DNA from: Theristus sp. LFF4_11
Taxonomy: Eukaryota; Nematoda; Chromadorea; Monhysterida; Xyalidae
Reading direction: 5' to 3'
Assembly: GCA_030248135.1 (NCBI GenBank)
Contig: JASANC010002015.1
Span: 20,444-84,443 of the forward strand
DNA length: 64,000 nucleotides
How positions within the stretch are numbered: position 1 is the first letter of the stretch; each line of letters starts with the position of its first letter. The notes beneath the pieces were generated by a model. The model worked only from the letters and a program-made list of their open reading frames with translations, ran no database searches and was not told the origin of the DNA. Shown here piece by piece: positions 28,032-39,971 of the stretch. Position numbers and translations under genes: made by a program.

Positions 28032-28944
28032 CGGGCGTACACATCACCTGGCATTATTACTAATCTTGTTGTAACAAATTGCAAACCTGCGATAAGACAC
28101 AGAAAAAACGGGCCAGAAGCACTGCGCAATCCCCCTGGGCTCAGTTGGGTCATGCATGTCGCACAGAGATTTCATGCTTATTCATGTTACTAGATATATG
28201 TTACGTTGCATGTTGCTGCACGAGTTTAATGTCGGCATTTCTTGTTTCAAAATTGTCCGGAAGTGAGGTTTTGGTACCTCGCTCCAGCTATGTAAAAAAT
28301 GTCTTTTCATGTTATCGCCTGCGCTCTTCCTTGTGTTTACCTTGTTTGCTCTCCTTGAAACTGAAATAATCAGGTTTGTTTTGCTGTTGTATCCGTATTC
28401 CGGATTCTTGTTTTTGCTGTGTGACCGGAATTCGCGAGAACACACACCTTTCCTTCATGTTGCCTCTCCCGTTTTTGTTGCACTGCAGAAGCCAGCGTTT
28501 TTACAATCGACCAATTTAGTTTTACGACTGTGTTTATTTTCATTGCAACTGTTTTCGCTTGAACGAGAAAATTGGTTCGGCTATTTTTGCTTATTCGGCG
28601 CTGTAGATCGATTTATACCATCTCGATGTACCGTGTAATTATTTCAATATTTTTGCCGAGAATTATTGTTTAGCGGATTATTTCTGCTTTTCGCCAGTTA
28701 CACAACTGCACTACCGCAGACTCAGTGACCGGTTTTCGTTTGAAAATTTCTTTAAAGTTTATTTTCAGTCTAACAACAACATTCTCCCATAGCTGCCAAT
28801 TAGACGCAATCAACCGCACTCAACTGAGCTCTGCATGAGGTCGACCAATCGAAGAGCGTTCTCACACCACCGATTTTTATAATCTTGAAAAACTTAAAAA
28901 AAATTGTAAAAAAATACATTTTTTGTCAACTTTGTGCCACAATC

Positions 28945-31900
28945 ATGACCGCCCTCAGCATGCTAGTCACGGTGAGTGTATAAACCGCTTTTAATTTGAA
29001 GCTTTTTTCAGACGCGCTTAGTCAATTAGAAAAAGTTCAATATTTTTTTTCTGTTCCGGTGCCAACCAACTCATTCAGAAACCAATACCAAATTCCAGCA
29101 ACTGCATCCAGTCATTCCAGAATCAAAACGCGCGCTTATTCCAAACTCGTGCGTTTCCTCTCAAAATCAATATTTTTCGCAAACTCCGTCAATTTCAATG
29201 TTGAACGTCAAAGAAAAATCAATCTAAATTTTGCCGTCAACACGTGCGCTGCGGCGTAAACAGTGAAAAAATATTCCACAGCAGGAAGAACAAAATAAAA
29301 AATCACCACGCCGTCACACAAGTCTGACCTTTGTCTCGGGCGCAGAGACCATTTGGCGCACTTTTTCTTTCAAAAGCATCGCCAGAAAAACTGGCGTGTT
29401 GTAGTGTACCTGTCTGAGTTTGTTTTCACCAACGGGCTCAGACTTGACTTGGTTTAGTCAATCTTCATTATCAAATGATTATGCGCGAAAAACAAGGTAC
29501 TACAAGGTGTGTCATAGTGGTGTTGGCGGAACACACGCGCACACTGTTTCGGATAGGTCGAATGTGAACACATGAACACAGTAGTATTTACAGGAATATT
29601 AGGGATGAAACTGTGGCCTTGGGCAAAGTCAAGAATTCTGGCAGACACACTTTGATCATCATGATTTTTATATCTTGCGTGCATATGAGAGCATCATGTA
29701 AACATTTATGTTTACACGTGTGTGTGTGTGTGTGTGCATTCGCGGAAAGTACTGCCGGAAATTTTTAATCCGCTGCGCGCACGCCATGTGGTTTTGAATT
29801 TTTTTTTTAATTTCTGAAAAAAAAATTCTTGAATTTTTGTTGTAAAGCAAATTCGTTTTGGATGAAGATTGACGTGCGTGGATGTTTACGCAACACGGTT
29901 TAGTGTCTGCTAGATCTCGGAAATATCTGATACTCTAAGCTGGAATGGTTTCGAGTTCAATGCAGCCAATAAGCGCAATTCTGCACAAAACGTACAAGCG
30001 AGAAACTGAGCAAAGGTAAAACTTGACCCCGTGGTGAATGTTTACCCAAGAAGGGAAAATAAAAGGCCCAACAGTACACGGTCCATAATGAGCAGCTTTT
30101 TTCATGATCATTATCATGTGCGTGTACCTCTTTACATGCTGATTATCAAGTGGAGCGACGTGTGTGAAAAGGAACGGTGATTTTATACTTTTTGTTCCAT
30201 GATTCAGCTGTTTTCTTGTCTCTTCCTTTTCAGCATGACGAACAGACCCTTGATCTTTGGAGAGCATAGGCCAAAAGAACAGGACAGGAATAAAAAAGAG
30301 TCCATGGCTGTGTAACGGCTGTGTAATCTTCTTCCATGATTTTCCTATTTTCGATCTTCATTGTTGCTCGTTTGACCTTGTCCTCAAATTACGCATTCAT
30401 CACCTTTCAACCTGCAGCGTGTCTGTGCGGCCGAAAATAGGGAGTTGTAGCGAAATTGTTACTTTCTTCAATAACCCTTCTTGAATAGCGGCCTTTTGTT
30501 TTAGGGTCCTATTGATTCACCAAGATGGCACTTATCATGATGTGCAAAGTTCAAATGGTCACTTCCTTTAGACACTGTCTGTTCAGTGTTCAGTGTAACA
30601 GCTGTTGAAGTGGCACTGAAGTTTATGGCTGAAGTATTCTCAAGTAAAGGTGCATAGCAAGATAAACAGAAATTAAGAAACACTTCAAAGTTTTTAGAAC
30701 TAAGCATGAACAGAAGGTTGGCGTGTTTGTTTAATTTGTTTCTACTGAAAGCTCAAAAATTGTCCCTTGTCGTGTTCAAGGTTCTCGTTGTAAAGAAATG
30801 AGCCTTCTTTCGACAAAAAGGCACTTTTGAAACAAACACTCAACCTTTTTTGCTTTCTCAACACGTCTGTAGCATCAACAAAATTTCCATAATTTCAGTC
30901 ATGGACGCTTGTAAAACATAAAATAATAAATGGTCTCTGTGTTTCGGTGCGGTCAGCTAATGCCGTTTTCAATGCGGTGAATAAATGATATATGAATAAC
31001 ATATCGAAAGCGAAAATACTATTTTCACACCTCGTTTGAGTTGCATAAACGTTGCGCGAGTGGGTGAAAAGACATTTGGTAATCTCATGAAGGTTGAACT
31101 GTTGTTCAAATGTCAGGCGGGGCTAGCCATAAATAGAAGACCGAATTTTTTTCCCGCACAAAGCGTGCTGGGACAGGGGCATGTGAACGGAAATTCAGAG
31201 CAAGGTCAATGATGGGCGGTCTTTACAGTGAGAGACTTTTTTGAAATGTGCGCAATGTCTGAAGGGTGTCATGGAACATTGGCTCCGGTGATTTGATTGT
31301 GATCGCGCAGTTTGTGTTTTTTTTAAAATTTTGTTTGCAAATTTTGGCGACGTCCATTGAATGCGGCAAATTGGATGAGCTACAAATCAGCTACAAAGAA
31401 TTGGTGGTGCATGTGGGTGCGCAAAGTGGATGGATCGAGTAACCTGAATAACCTGAACGTAAAACCTGCACACCCAAAACGTCGAACAACCTGGATGGAC
31501 AGGAGCTGAGCAAAAACAGCAACAAAAATCACCGACAATCATTGCGCTAGTGATTGGCTGATGTAATAGGGTAATGAGCTAATGCAATCAACAGATCAAC
31601 AAAAACAAACAAGCTCTTTCGCGAGAGACCACGCGTGGTTTCTCTCCTGTACCAACCAAGCGCGTCGAACAACCGTGGTGACACACCTTCTGTTCCATTT
31701 CAGGTTCCCCTCATTCTTCTCGTGCCCGTCGTTCGTTCCATCGAATATCCAAACTCAGTGATAGGTACGGTACAGTTTCTAATTTAGGTATTTCAATACA
31801 TTTTTACAGTAAGTTGAACGTTGAAAACAAAACACTAAAGCACAATATGTTTTGTTTAAACATGCCACTGTTTGGCAGAATGCAGAGCATATGCGAAATT

Positions 31901-34900
31901 TTGAATTGAAGTAACAGTTTTCAACAAGCATATTCTAAAGTAAAAAGGGCCATTCATGAAGCAGTATTTAGTGACCGCGCAGCCATGTTTTAACACAGCT
32001 GCGCGTCACTAAATACTGCTTCATGAATGCACCTAAAGTTTAACAATTGAAACATAAAACAAAGTAGACATTAAAGTCGTAAAGTTGTAAAGTAAAGCTG
32101 TCCCATAACGTGCGCAGGCCAGCCAGTGGTGAATTGTGGCGAGGGCAGCTTGACGATGTCGCTGACGACCACCGCGGACGCGCCGAGCAGGATATTCGCA
32201 AAGGGCTTTCACGAAAAGCAGGGCTGCTACTTTCGAAACACGAAACAAGCAACCATTGATCTCAGCGATTGCAACATGAATCGGAAACGTCAGGTTTGTC
32301 GATCTACATTGTTAGTATAGATACTTTTAATTTCGCACTTCCTGACTTACAAGGCGTTGAGTTCTTGTGATTGGTGCTCTTGTTTCTCACTGAGAGAACG
32401 TACTCACTGATTTTGTCACCGAAGTTTGCTACTACATGGACAACATGTGTGGCAGACGAGTTCGCTACTAAATTGAGTTCACGTGCAGCTGTAAGAAAAA
32501 ATGAATTCATCTTAGTAGCAAGTTTAGCACATTCTGTTCCATGTTCTAGCTCTCTGTTCTATTTCATCAACAGGACATGCATCGAAAACCAATCGCCATT
32601 CTTTTTTTAATTATTGTTTTTAAAATAATTATTATCTTTATTTTTCAAATCATGCTGTCCTGTGCGAATTGCAGATTGAGCCACGTGGCGTCCAGTACGA
32701 CATCGTGGTCGTCGTGCAGATGCACCCGATGTTCATCACCAAGGTCGACCGTGCCTATCACATTCGCTGCTTCTACATGGAGGCCGACAAACTGGTCTCA
32801 TCCGGATTCAATGTCAGGTCGTCCGAACAGACCCGATCTCATTTTTTGAACTTTTGCTATTCAACCACCAATAGCTTTCGGGTGATCTTCTAATGAGCGT
32901 AACCGACTCCAGCTCTATTACCAAGTTTTAGTTTTACATCAACGTCACCCTCGTGGCCTGGTGGTAGTGCGTTAGACTGCCGTCTGTGCGCTCGGGGGAT
33001 CGAGCCCCGCCGAGGGGTGTATAGGCACTTAATGACAGAGAAAACTCGATGGGCGCCCTACTCAATGGCGTTCTGTACGCTTCTCTGCGTTAGCCCTGGC
33101 TGAAAATATCGCCTAAGAATTCCAACAATAACAACAATAAGGATTTTCCCTGTTGAATCTGATCTTTTCAAAAACCGGCTGCTATTTTTTTTAAATTCCA
33201 GTCCGTTGACGACGAAAGTGATCGAGTCTGGTCACTCGATGCCTCAGTGCACGTACACGCTGCACCGCGACAGTCCGAACGGGCCCGCCGTGCGGTACAC
33301 GCAGGTCGGCCAGCAGATCTATCACGTCTGGCAGTGTCCGTCGGGTGAGTCGGAGAGCAACGTTCGCACATTCAATATAAATATTTCACAAAAGTTTTCA
33401 ATTGTGTTTCAATGTTGCATTTGTGAAATTGAATTTCAATTTCAAACTGCAAATTTCAAATGGAGTGTGTTTTTGCAGATGTTTACGGCATGCTCGTGCA
33501 CAGCTGCTATGTGTCGGATGGACAAGGCAATCGGCATCTCGTGATTGACGAATCTGGGTACGTGTTGTTTTCCATCAATTGGGCTAGCTGACACACCGTA
33601 ATGCGCAGAAATAATCGCGTTGAGACCAGATAACAAAATACTTCTTTGAGCGTGTTGAGTTTTTCTGAACTACACGTAGGAGAGATTGTGATTGGCTGAA
33701 TGCGACGATGCGAAATGGTTTTGATGGTACACGACTTGATTATTGGTTATGTATCGAGCGTGTGTATCTTTTTTGATAAAAACTATGCAAAAAAACAACA
33801 TGAATAAATAAATTTCAGCTGTGGCATTGATGAATTTGTCTTGCAAACGCCCGTTTACACTGACGATTTCACTCGAGCCCAAGTGGCATCGCACGTCTTT
33901 AAGTTCGCGGACAGATTAGCGGTCTCATTCGAATGCCAGATCAAACTGTGCTTCTTGAACGGCGATGCCTGCATTGGAATCACGGTTGGCCTGCTTAAAA
34001 CGACTTTTTTGTTTGTGTTAGTTGAAAAATCGAAAACAAAATCAATTTTACAATTACTTTCAATGTTTTCTAGCCGCCGTTCTGCGCGCCAACGAACGAG
34101 CGCATCATCAAAACAACTACATCTCGGAGTCGCACCACACAAACACACCAACAAACGTTCAGAACGCCAGATCCAAACTCGTATTTGTTCACTGAGCCTT
34201 CGCATGACGCTGCCGAGCAATTGGTCTTGTTTACGAAAAAGTCTGAGGCAGTTCGAATAATTACCGATGGGAAACATGAGAATGAAAACGGAAACAACAA
34301 TGGCGATCGCAGCAATGAACAATTGGAGGAGCTCAGGAGCGTGGATGGAGCAGTGGAAGCTCACACAAAGACAGATTCTTCACGAGCATCAAATTCAAAC
34401 AGCAACAAGGAAGCACAGTCAAAATTCGCCACGACAGAAAAGCCGTTCGAACGAACTGCTCGCACCACAAGAGCAATTTCACCGACCAGCGACGGCACTA
34501 CGACCGCGCCAACGCCGACATCGACTGAGGAACAAGGCAGCGCTGAAAATGTTTGTTTTTTACAAGTTTCCCTTGACACCCAATAACCAAAATTATGGTT
34601 GATTTTTGTTGTTTTTAGGAGATTACCGCTTCGATGGCGGAGCTAAGCCAAGAGCTCAAATCCGAAGAGCTCCTGGAGTTGAGCACGTTGACTGCGGCAA
34701 GCAATGTCAGCACACAAGCGCCGACCACTACCGAGGACATCAAAACCGGTGGACCGACGGTCATTTTGATAACACCGACAACAACGGGCGCGCAAACTAG
34801 CACACCTGAAGCAATCACAACAACAACCACGGGTATTCCTGAAGTCGATGAAATCGTTGAAGGCTCCGGCGAGACGCCAAGCAAACGAAAATCACCAGGG

Positions 34901-35475
34901 CTGCTAGAAAAGCCGCACCCGGAACCGGAGCCTCGCGATCGAAGGACTTTGCCTGAACAGGTGCAACCTGAGTCGTCAGGGGCGGCGCGGCCTCACGGAC
35001 GACGGTTGGCCGACATACCGGTTCCATTGTTGGAAACCGATGTGAAGCAAGACATGGTGGTGCTCGATCGCGAGGGACTTGCACCTGGTAAAAAAGTGAA
35101 ATTTTGAATGGCTTTGAATTAATTGGCTTTAATTTTGTTTGATGAAGCTCAATTTTCACCAAGCACAGCAATTCTAACAGTCGCATTATGCACGGCACAG
35201 ATCTCGACCTAGCAATCGGCGCGCATCAGCGTCTGCAGAGCGCCGGCGACGCTGATTGGCTGCCATCAACGACAGCTCGTGACGAATGGAGCAACCGCGG
35301 TGTCTGCATGTCCGTCGCAGCGTTTGCGCTCGTCATCAGCGCGTTCCTGCTGGTGTTGCTGGTATCGATCTTGGTTGCCGTCATCTTCATCAGACATCGA
35401 CCGTCGAAACGACGTGCCAGACTATCAGCGATCACCAGGTATTCAACACCAACGCCAATCATGTCTGCGTTTTGA
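28945..35475 (+). CDS. ZP-domain transmembrane protein, cuticlin-like
   Basis: Ten exons: 28945-28971, 31704-31764, 32118-32293, 32675-32817, 33202-33344, 33479-33557, 33819-33984, 34074-34550, 34619-35087, 35201-35475. All phases agree, giving 671 aa. The first two exons make a signal peptide (MTALSMLVTVPLILLVPVV) split by a 2.7-kb intron. The ZP module begins near VVNCGEGSLTMSL, with FAKGFHEKQGCYF, FITKVDRAYHIRCFYMEADK, GQQIYHVWQCPS and KFADRLAVSFECQIKLCFL; about 12 cysteines are visible. These match nematode cuticlin ZP domains, which polymerise in the apical extracellular matrix. A long Thr/Glu/Ser-rich stalk follows, containing RDRR, a possible furin-type site. Then come a membrane span (FALVISAFLLVLLVSILVAV) and a short basic tail. 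The last exon could have a further intron at ACCAG|GTATTC. A foldback element and a SINE are intronic. Confidence 0.92.
31948..32033. repeat. 86-bp foldback MITE family C, copy 1
   Basis: Near-perfect palindrome: GCATTCATGAAGCAGTATTTAGTGACGCGCAGC-type arms around ATGTTTTAACA. Copies recur at 59835 (complete) and 52352 (partial). Intronic in the ZP gene. Confidence 0.85.
32946..33141 (+). mobile_element. tRNA-derived SINE, copy 2 (best complete copy)
   Basis: The head resembles a tRNA with box A-like TGGCCTGGTGGTAGTGCG and box B-like GGGGATCGAGCCCC. The body (TATAGGCACTTAATGACAGA, GGCGTTCTGTACGCTTCTCT, TTAGCCCTGGCTGAAAATAT) follows, then a tail of AACAATAACAACAATAA. Located in intron 4 of the ZP gene, same orientation. 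Confidence 0.88.
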
Positions 35476-36629
35476 CACTTGCCAGGCTGAGTTTTCGGTT
35501 CGGTCTTTATACGACTCGGCTCTGACGTCGCTAAAATTTGGACGTTCGTTTCAAAGGAGCACAATGCTTACTCGTTTTAGATCTGTCGTGGAGTTTTATA
35601 CAGTATGTGTAGTATTTTTGAAATGGTGGAGGAATATGTGTTCAGGTAGTTTCCAACGCCCGAGTTTTTTCCATGTTTTATATTTTCATTTGTTGGCGGG
35701 TGTTGAAAAGTCACAGATTTTGAGAAAGATTTACGCTGTGTAATTCTACTGCTACGCAAAATTGTTTGTTAACCAGTGTCGAATATTGTTTTGTTTGTGT
35801 GAGATGTTTTGTTTCTGCTATTTTCGCCTCCTTTTCAGTGATTCGCCCATTTTGCTGCTTTGCGCTCAGACACTTGTTGCTTTGTTTTCATTATGGAAAA
35901 TGTTTTTTAAGCTTAAAAATGCTTTTGCTTCCTTTCAGTAGATTTTTGATTATTACAATGTTGCAAAACTTGTATAGTGCTGTTGTCACATTTGAATTTT
36001 GCCATGGTTTGTGATGTGAACAGTTTTTCGAATAAATCGTTTTTCAGCTTTAACATTAAATTGTTTTTGTTTATGTGTTATTGCCAACTTTTCTGCCAAT
36101 CTATGCTTGCCACGTGTATTCTATTTGATGAAATTAGTTTCAATTGCTATCAGTTATCAAATAAAGCTTCCTGTCATGCTATGCCAACATATTTTTGCGA
36201 AACTTTGAGGATTTTTACCAATTATTTTTGTTTGCATTCTACCTTTCGGCGTTTTCTGTTTTCATCTTTCCTGATGTGCTTGGACGTTTGGAGAACATGT
36301 TATCTCACTTCAATTTTGATTATATTCGGGTTTGCACATTTATGCTTTCAAATTGCAGTTTTAAAAGTGTTAGTAATTTATAATGCTGACAACCTAATTT
36401 GCATGTACAGTGATGTTATCAATGCGGTCCAAATAAAGTATCAATCAACCGAGTTTATCATGTGCGCCACTACACACTGGCATACATCCATCAAATATGT
36501 ACATGTGTTTCAAGGCTCCATCAAACATCTTTGAAAACGCTCGTCAAATAACGTTTTAACTATTTAACTTTTTAAAGTTTAACTGTTTTAACTGATTTGA
36601 GAAAGTGACTGTTTTAACATATAAAATGT
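35476..36629. other. T-rich 3' flank of the ZP gene, no gene assigned
   Basis: Strongly T-rich on the plus strand. The 185-codon open frame 35977-36534 is rich in Phe, Cys and Leu as expected for T-rich noncoding DNA. Probably 3' UTR and intergenic. Confidence 0.45.
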
Positions 36630-36836
36630 TCAGTGCTGCCGATGGAGGAGCATCGCCATGAGGTTACGCACCTCCATTTTTGTCATCATCTTTGGCGGTT
36701 GACATTTCCATCGGCCATTGATTTCGACGTAATGTGGACATGAGATCACGGACGAAACAAATGGCAATGCGTTGATTGGCTGCATGTTGCCGACGATAAG
36801 TGCTGCCAGCAACATCACATGCATGTCGAGCTTCAT
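36630..36836 (-). CDS. small secreted peptide, 68 aa
   Basis: Single-exon frame starting MKLDMHVMLLAALIVGN, a plausible signal peptide ending around NALP. The mature part is about 43 residues with two cysteines (SCPHYVEINGRWKCQPP) and a Met-rich helical end (MTKMEVRNLMAMLLHRQH). The size and layout suggest a secreted peptide or neuropeptide-like protein, but no dibasic cleavage pattern is seen and no family is recognised. A short frame of this kind can arise by chance, so the call rests on the signal peptide and the closed, domain-like arrangement. Confidence 0.4.
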   Translation of the reverse strand: MKLDMHVMLLAALIVGNMQPINALPFVSSVISCPHYVEINGRWKCQPPKMMTKMEVRNLMAMLLHRQH

Positions 36837-37597
36837 GATGTTGAATTGTGGACGCTGTTAGCAGTTTTTTTGCCAATCGGCTCTTGTATTTTGAAGCTGA
36901 AAGTTTTTTTTTAATTTTTGGCTGTACCTTGAAATTCTGAAGTGGCTGATCTGACGAGAAACTTCATGAAATTATGTACAGATTTTTAATTTTGATAAAA
37001 TAAAATACAGATAAAACGCTAAAAATGTTCGAAGACATGTCCGGAACATACAGTACAGCATATTTTTTATACCTGTCCCTTTTTGACAAAATACAGAGCC
37101 CGCGAAACTTTGAATTAAAGTGGAATAAAATCAGGAATTGGCTTTGTTCATGAAACCAAAAGCCATATGTGAAGCGAAATATGTCGCTTTTTTAGTATGG
37201 TCCCGTTCTTTCTGTTTTCGCGGGCTCTGTATTTTTCTTAAAAAAGGACAGGTTAAAAAACACACTATAGCAAGTTGGCAGCTTGATCTGCTGCTTACTG
37301 CTTATCCTAAAAGAGAGAAACCTCTGGAGCAGTCCCTGATCACACGCACACCCACGAAAACAAAAGTTGCACTTTAACCTTTAAAAGACTTCAAGTAAAT
37401 TGATGGCTGTGAACTACTATTGTAGTTCCTGTTTTGTAAGACGAGCGATAAGGAAGTTACTGTGAGTTCTCAAGCGCAAACTAGATTTTTAAACCTTTTT
37501 CCTGGATTCGCTTAAATGTAAAAATCAACAGACAGCAAAAGAATCAAAATGATCAAGTAGAGGAACTGAAAAAATGTGTTTCTGTGGTACGTATATG

Positions 37598-37868
37598 TAC
37601 AGTATGGCCGAATAAATATGGCAGTCTCAATCAAGGCGAGATTAGTCACAGACTAGGAGTTTCCTTTCTCAAAAACGATAAGATATCCGCCAATCGAGTG
37701 TGCAAAGGTAGAAATAATGAACAGAATAGCCCGAATTACCAATTAATTTTCAGAAACATGTAAAATTTGACACGCAGTTGGGTTTTGAGCAACTTTTTTC
37801 TTTGATTCAAATTTCGCGCGCTCCTTGCACCCTGAAAAAAGCTGCCATGTTTAAACGGTCATACTGTA
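37598..37868. repeat. Tc1/mariner-like MITE family A, best copy
   Basis: Ends TACAGTATGGCCGAATAAAT and its inverse GTTTAAACGGTCATACTGTA, each bordered by TA. The CAGTATG terminus and TA target fit Tc1/mariner-type elements. 271 bp, non-coding. Confidence 0.85.
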
Positions 37869-39876
37869 CATGATTTGCGTCATTCTACGTAGCTGCAAAT
37901 CTAATAACTTAAAAAGGCTTTCCACAAATAAAGAAAACAAGTCATTAAACGTGGACCAGATTACAGCTCAAGCGTTGCAAAGCACGTTTTCAAACTTGAC
38001 GTGCGGATTTAAAAATAAACAACTTTGATCGTCTGGCGGAGCAATTAACTTGCGGATCCATGCGGTTTTTCATTCTCTCATTTGATCAAGTGCATGCGTG
38101 GGTTTTAACTGCACGCATCAGCTATTGTAACTTAAGGGTTTCTGCTTGAGCATTATTAATATGGCACTGAAAGCAGAACCGGACTTCTTACAAAAGTTGC
38201 TTTTGTCAAACAAAGACGAACATGATTTTGAATACGGCACGTATGAATGCAGTAAAATTGCGTTTTAGGTTAATAAACATGCATCAATGATATTTATGAT
38301 ATTCATATCATTTGACATTTTAAAATGCCAGAGTCGAATTCATGTACTTTATTAAGCAAATTTAAACTGTAATATAACTAATATTTATACTATTGATCTG
38401 GAGAAGTTGGCTTCTTTTAATAGCATCTGTTGGGTGATCTCTCGGATTTGAGAAAGAAAAAACAGAGATTGATTGAGCAAAAATAGTGAGATTCGCCGAT
38501 AACAACAACGTTTCAGGTTTCGGCGAGTGGGTAGAAGATATCAGGATCCTTTTATCTAAAGATTGTGCACTTCATTTAGCTCATGTTTATGCGTGATGAT
38601 AACGCTAATGACAATGCCAGTAAGCAGTTTCATATTTCCGTCATTAAGCAGAACTTTCAGTTAATTTGCGACTTTTCTCCAGTTGTGGAACTGGAATTGA
38701 GATTGAGCACATGTACATAGCTCGCGATTTTCTGTCACTGATGTTTGTTGTTTTCGTCGTCACAAATCAGTAAAAAGCATTTTTTATCAATATTCCTTTG
38801 TTCTTTGCTTGCGTATTGAACGTTATTTACGGTAATTTAGGCAGACATTTACATTGCTTTTTTGTAACTGGCAACGTGGGTGATAAACCGCCAGATTAGA
38901 AAAAAATGAGAACTGCACCGACAAACGTATTTCGTAAGTAGAAAAGGGGAAAATGGAAAAGATGCAAATCAGTTGAAGTTGATTTTTTCGAGTTCGTTTT
39001 TCCTATTCATTGCCAGTCATAAATAAAAACATTTTTTTTGCGTACACCAGACGAGATTTTTTAAACAATGCAAACGACGAGTCAAATACAGTAGCCGAAA
39101 AACACAGAAAATAGAAAATGTTTCGAAAACAGGTATATCTTTGTGATTTCTTCAATTACTCAATTTTCAAATGTCATGACTACCAAAAAACTTTTTGTAA
39201 GTTATTTGTTTTTCACACAATTTTCAATTACTTTAACCATATCATGTAACCTTTTTCATACAAATGCCATTTAGCATAAAAAAGCCATGCCACAATGCAA
39301 ATCACAAAAGAACGTCGCAAGGTGAATAATCATTCAACATCAACCTCGCATAACTGGTTGGCGTCATCGCCGTCATTGGCTGGTAAATAATTGCAAAAAC
39401 AATCACAATGAACGTTGTTTTTTCTATGTTTGTGTTTGAGTTTCCTGCGATACCGCTGCGTTTGCGAGCATATCAACGAGACGATTGTAAGATTGGCTAT
39501 CACGTTGCTGTTGCTGTTGTTGTTGCTGTTGTTGTTGTTGTTGTTCACGTTTCGAGCCCTGCGACAAAACTCCGAACAAAATTGTAACTCCAAAAAATAG
39601 GGTGACAAAACAATTCCAACAAACGTTATAATCAATTTTTTGAAGTTCTGCGACTGAATGCATGTGCAGACGTGGAAAGAAAACCATAGTTTCAATCTAT
39701 AGTCGGACTGGATAATTTCGGGCATTAGCTGATTGGCTGGTGCGTTACCGTAATCAGATTCAAACGCGGGCCATTTTGCAGTTTTTTTGGGGGGGGAGAG
39801 GGTCCCAAAAAATTCAAAGTCGCCTTAAAATGTATTTTTGTTTAAAAAAAAAAAGTGACTCGGCCCTATGTAGGGG

Positions 39877-39971
39877 ACTCGGATCACTTTACCAATTTTG
39901 AATTCCCGCGTCATCCGTGAAACTGTTTACCTATCTGTGCGCGCATTGAGTCGCGGGACCAAAATAAAAGA
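39877..39971. repeat. MITE family F, partial inverted copy
   Basis: Reverse-oriented half copy: GAATTCCCGCGTCATCCGTG, CTGTGCGCGCATTGAGTCGC, ending CCAAAATAAAAGATCA. It runs up to the stop codon of the VWA-like gene. Confidence 0.65.

Larger units (their letters stand above)
36837..39971. other. intergenic; one MITE A copy, otherwise nothing recognised
   Basis: AT-rich DNA with no supportable gene. It holds a complete MITE A (37598-37868), a TTG/CTG trinucleotide run (about 39505-39545) and, at the right edge, a partial MITE F. A stretch 39700-39790 resembles a decayed family D end (GCATTAGCTGATTGGCTGG) followed by a G run. Confidence 0.45.

Noticed and set aside
32950..33020. Independent tRNA gene
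   Set aside because: The acceptor stem does not close and the same head plus body recurs at four other loci, so it is a SINE head.
35977..36534. 185-codon plus-strand open frame downstream of the ZP gene
   Set aside because: T-rich DNA gives Phe/Leu/Cys-rich frames by composition; no domain, signal peptide design or splice support.
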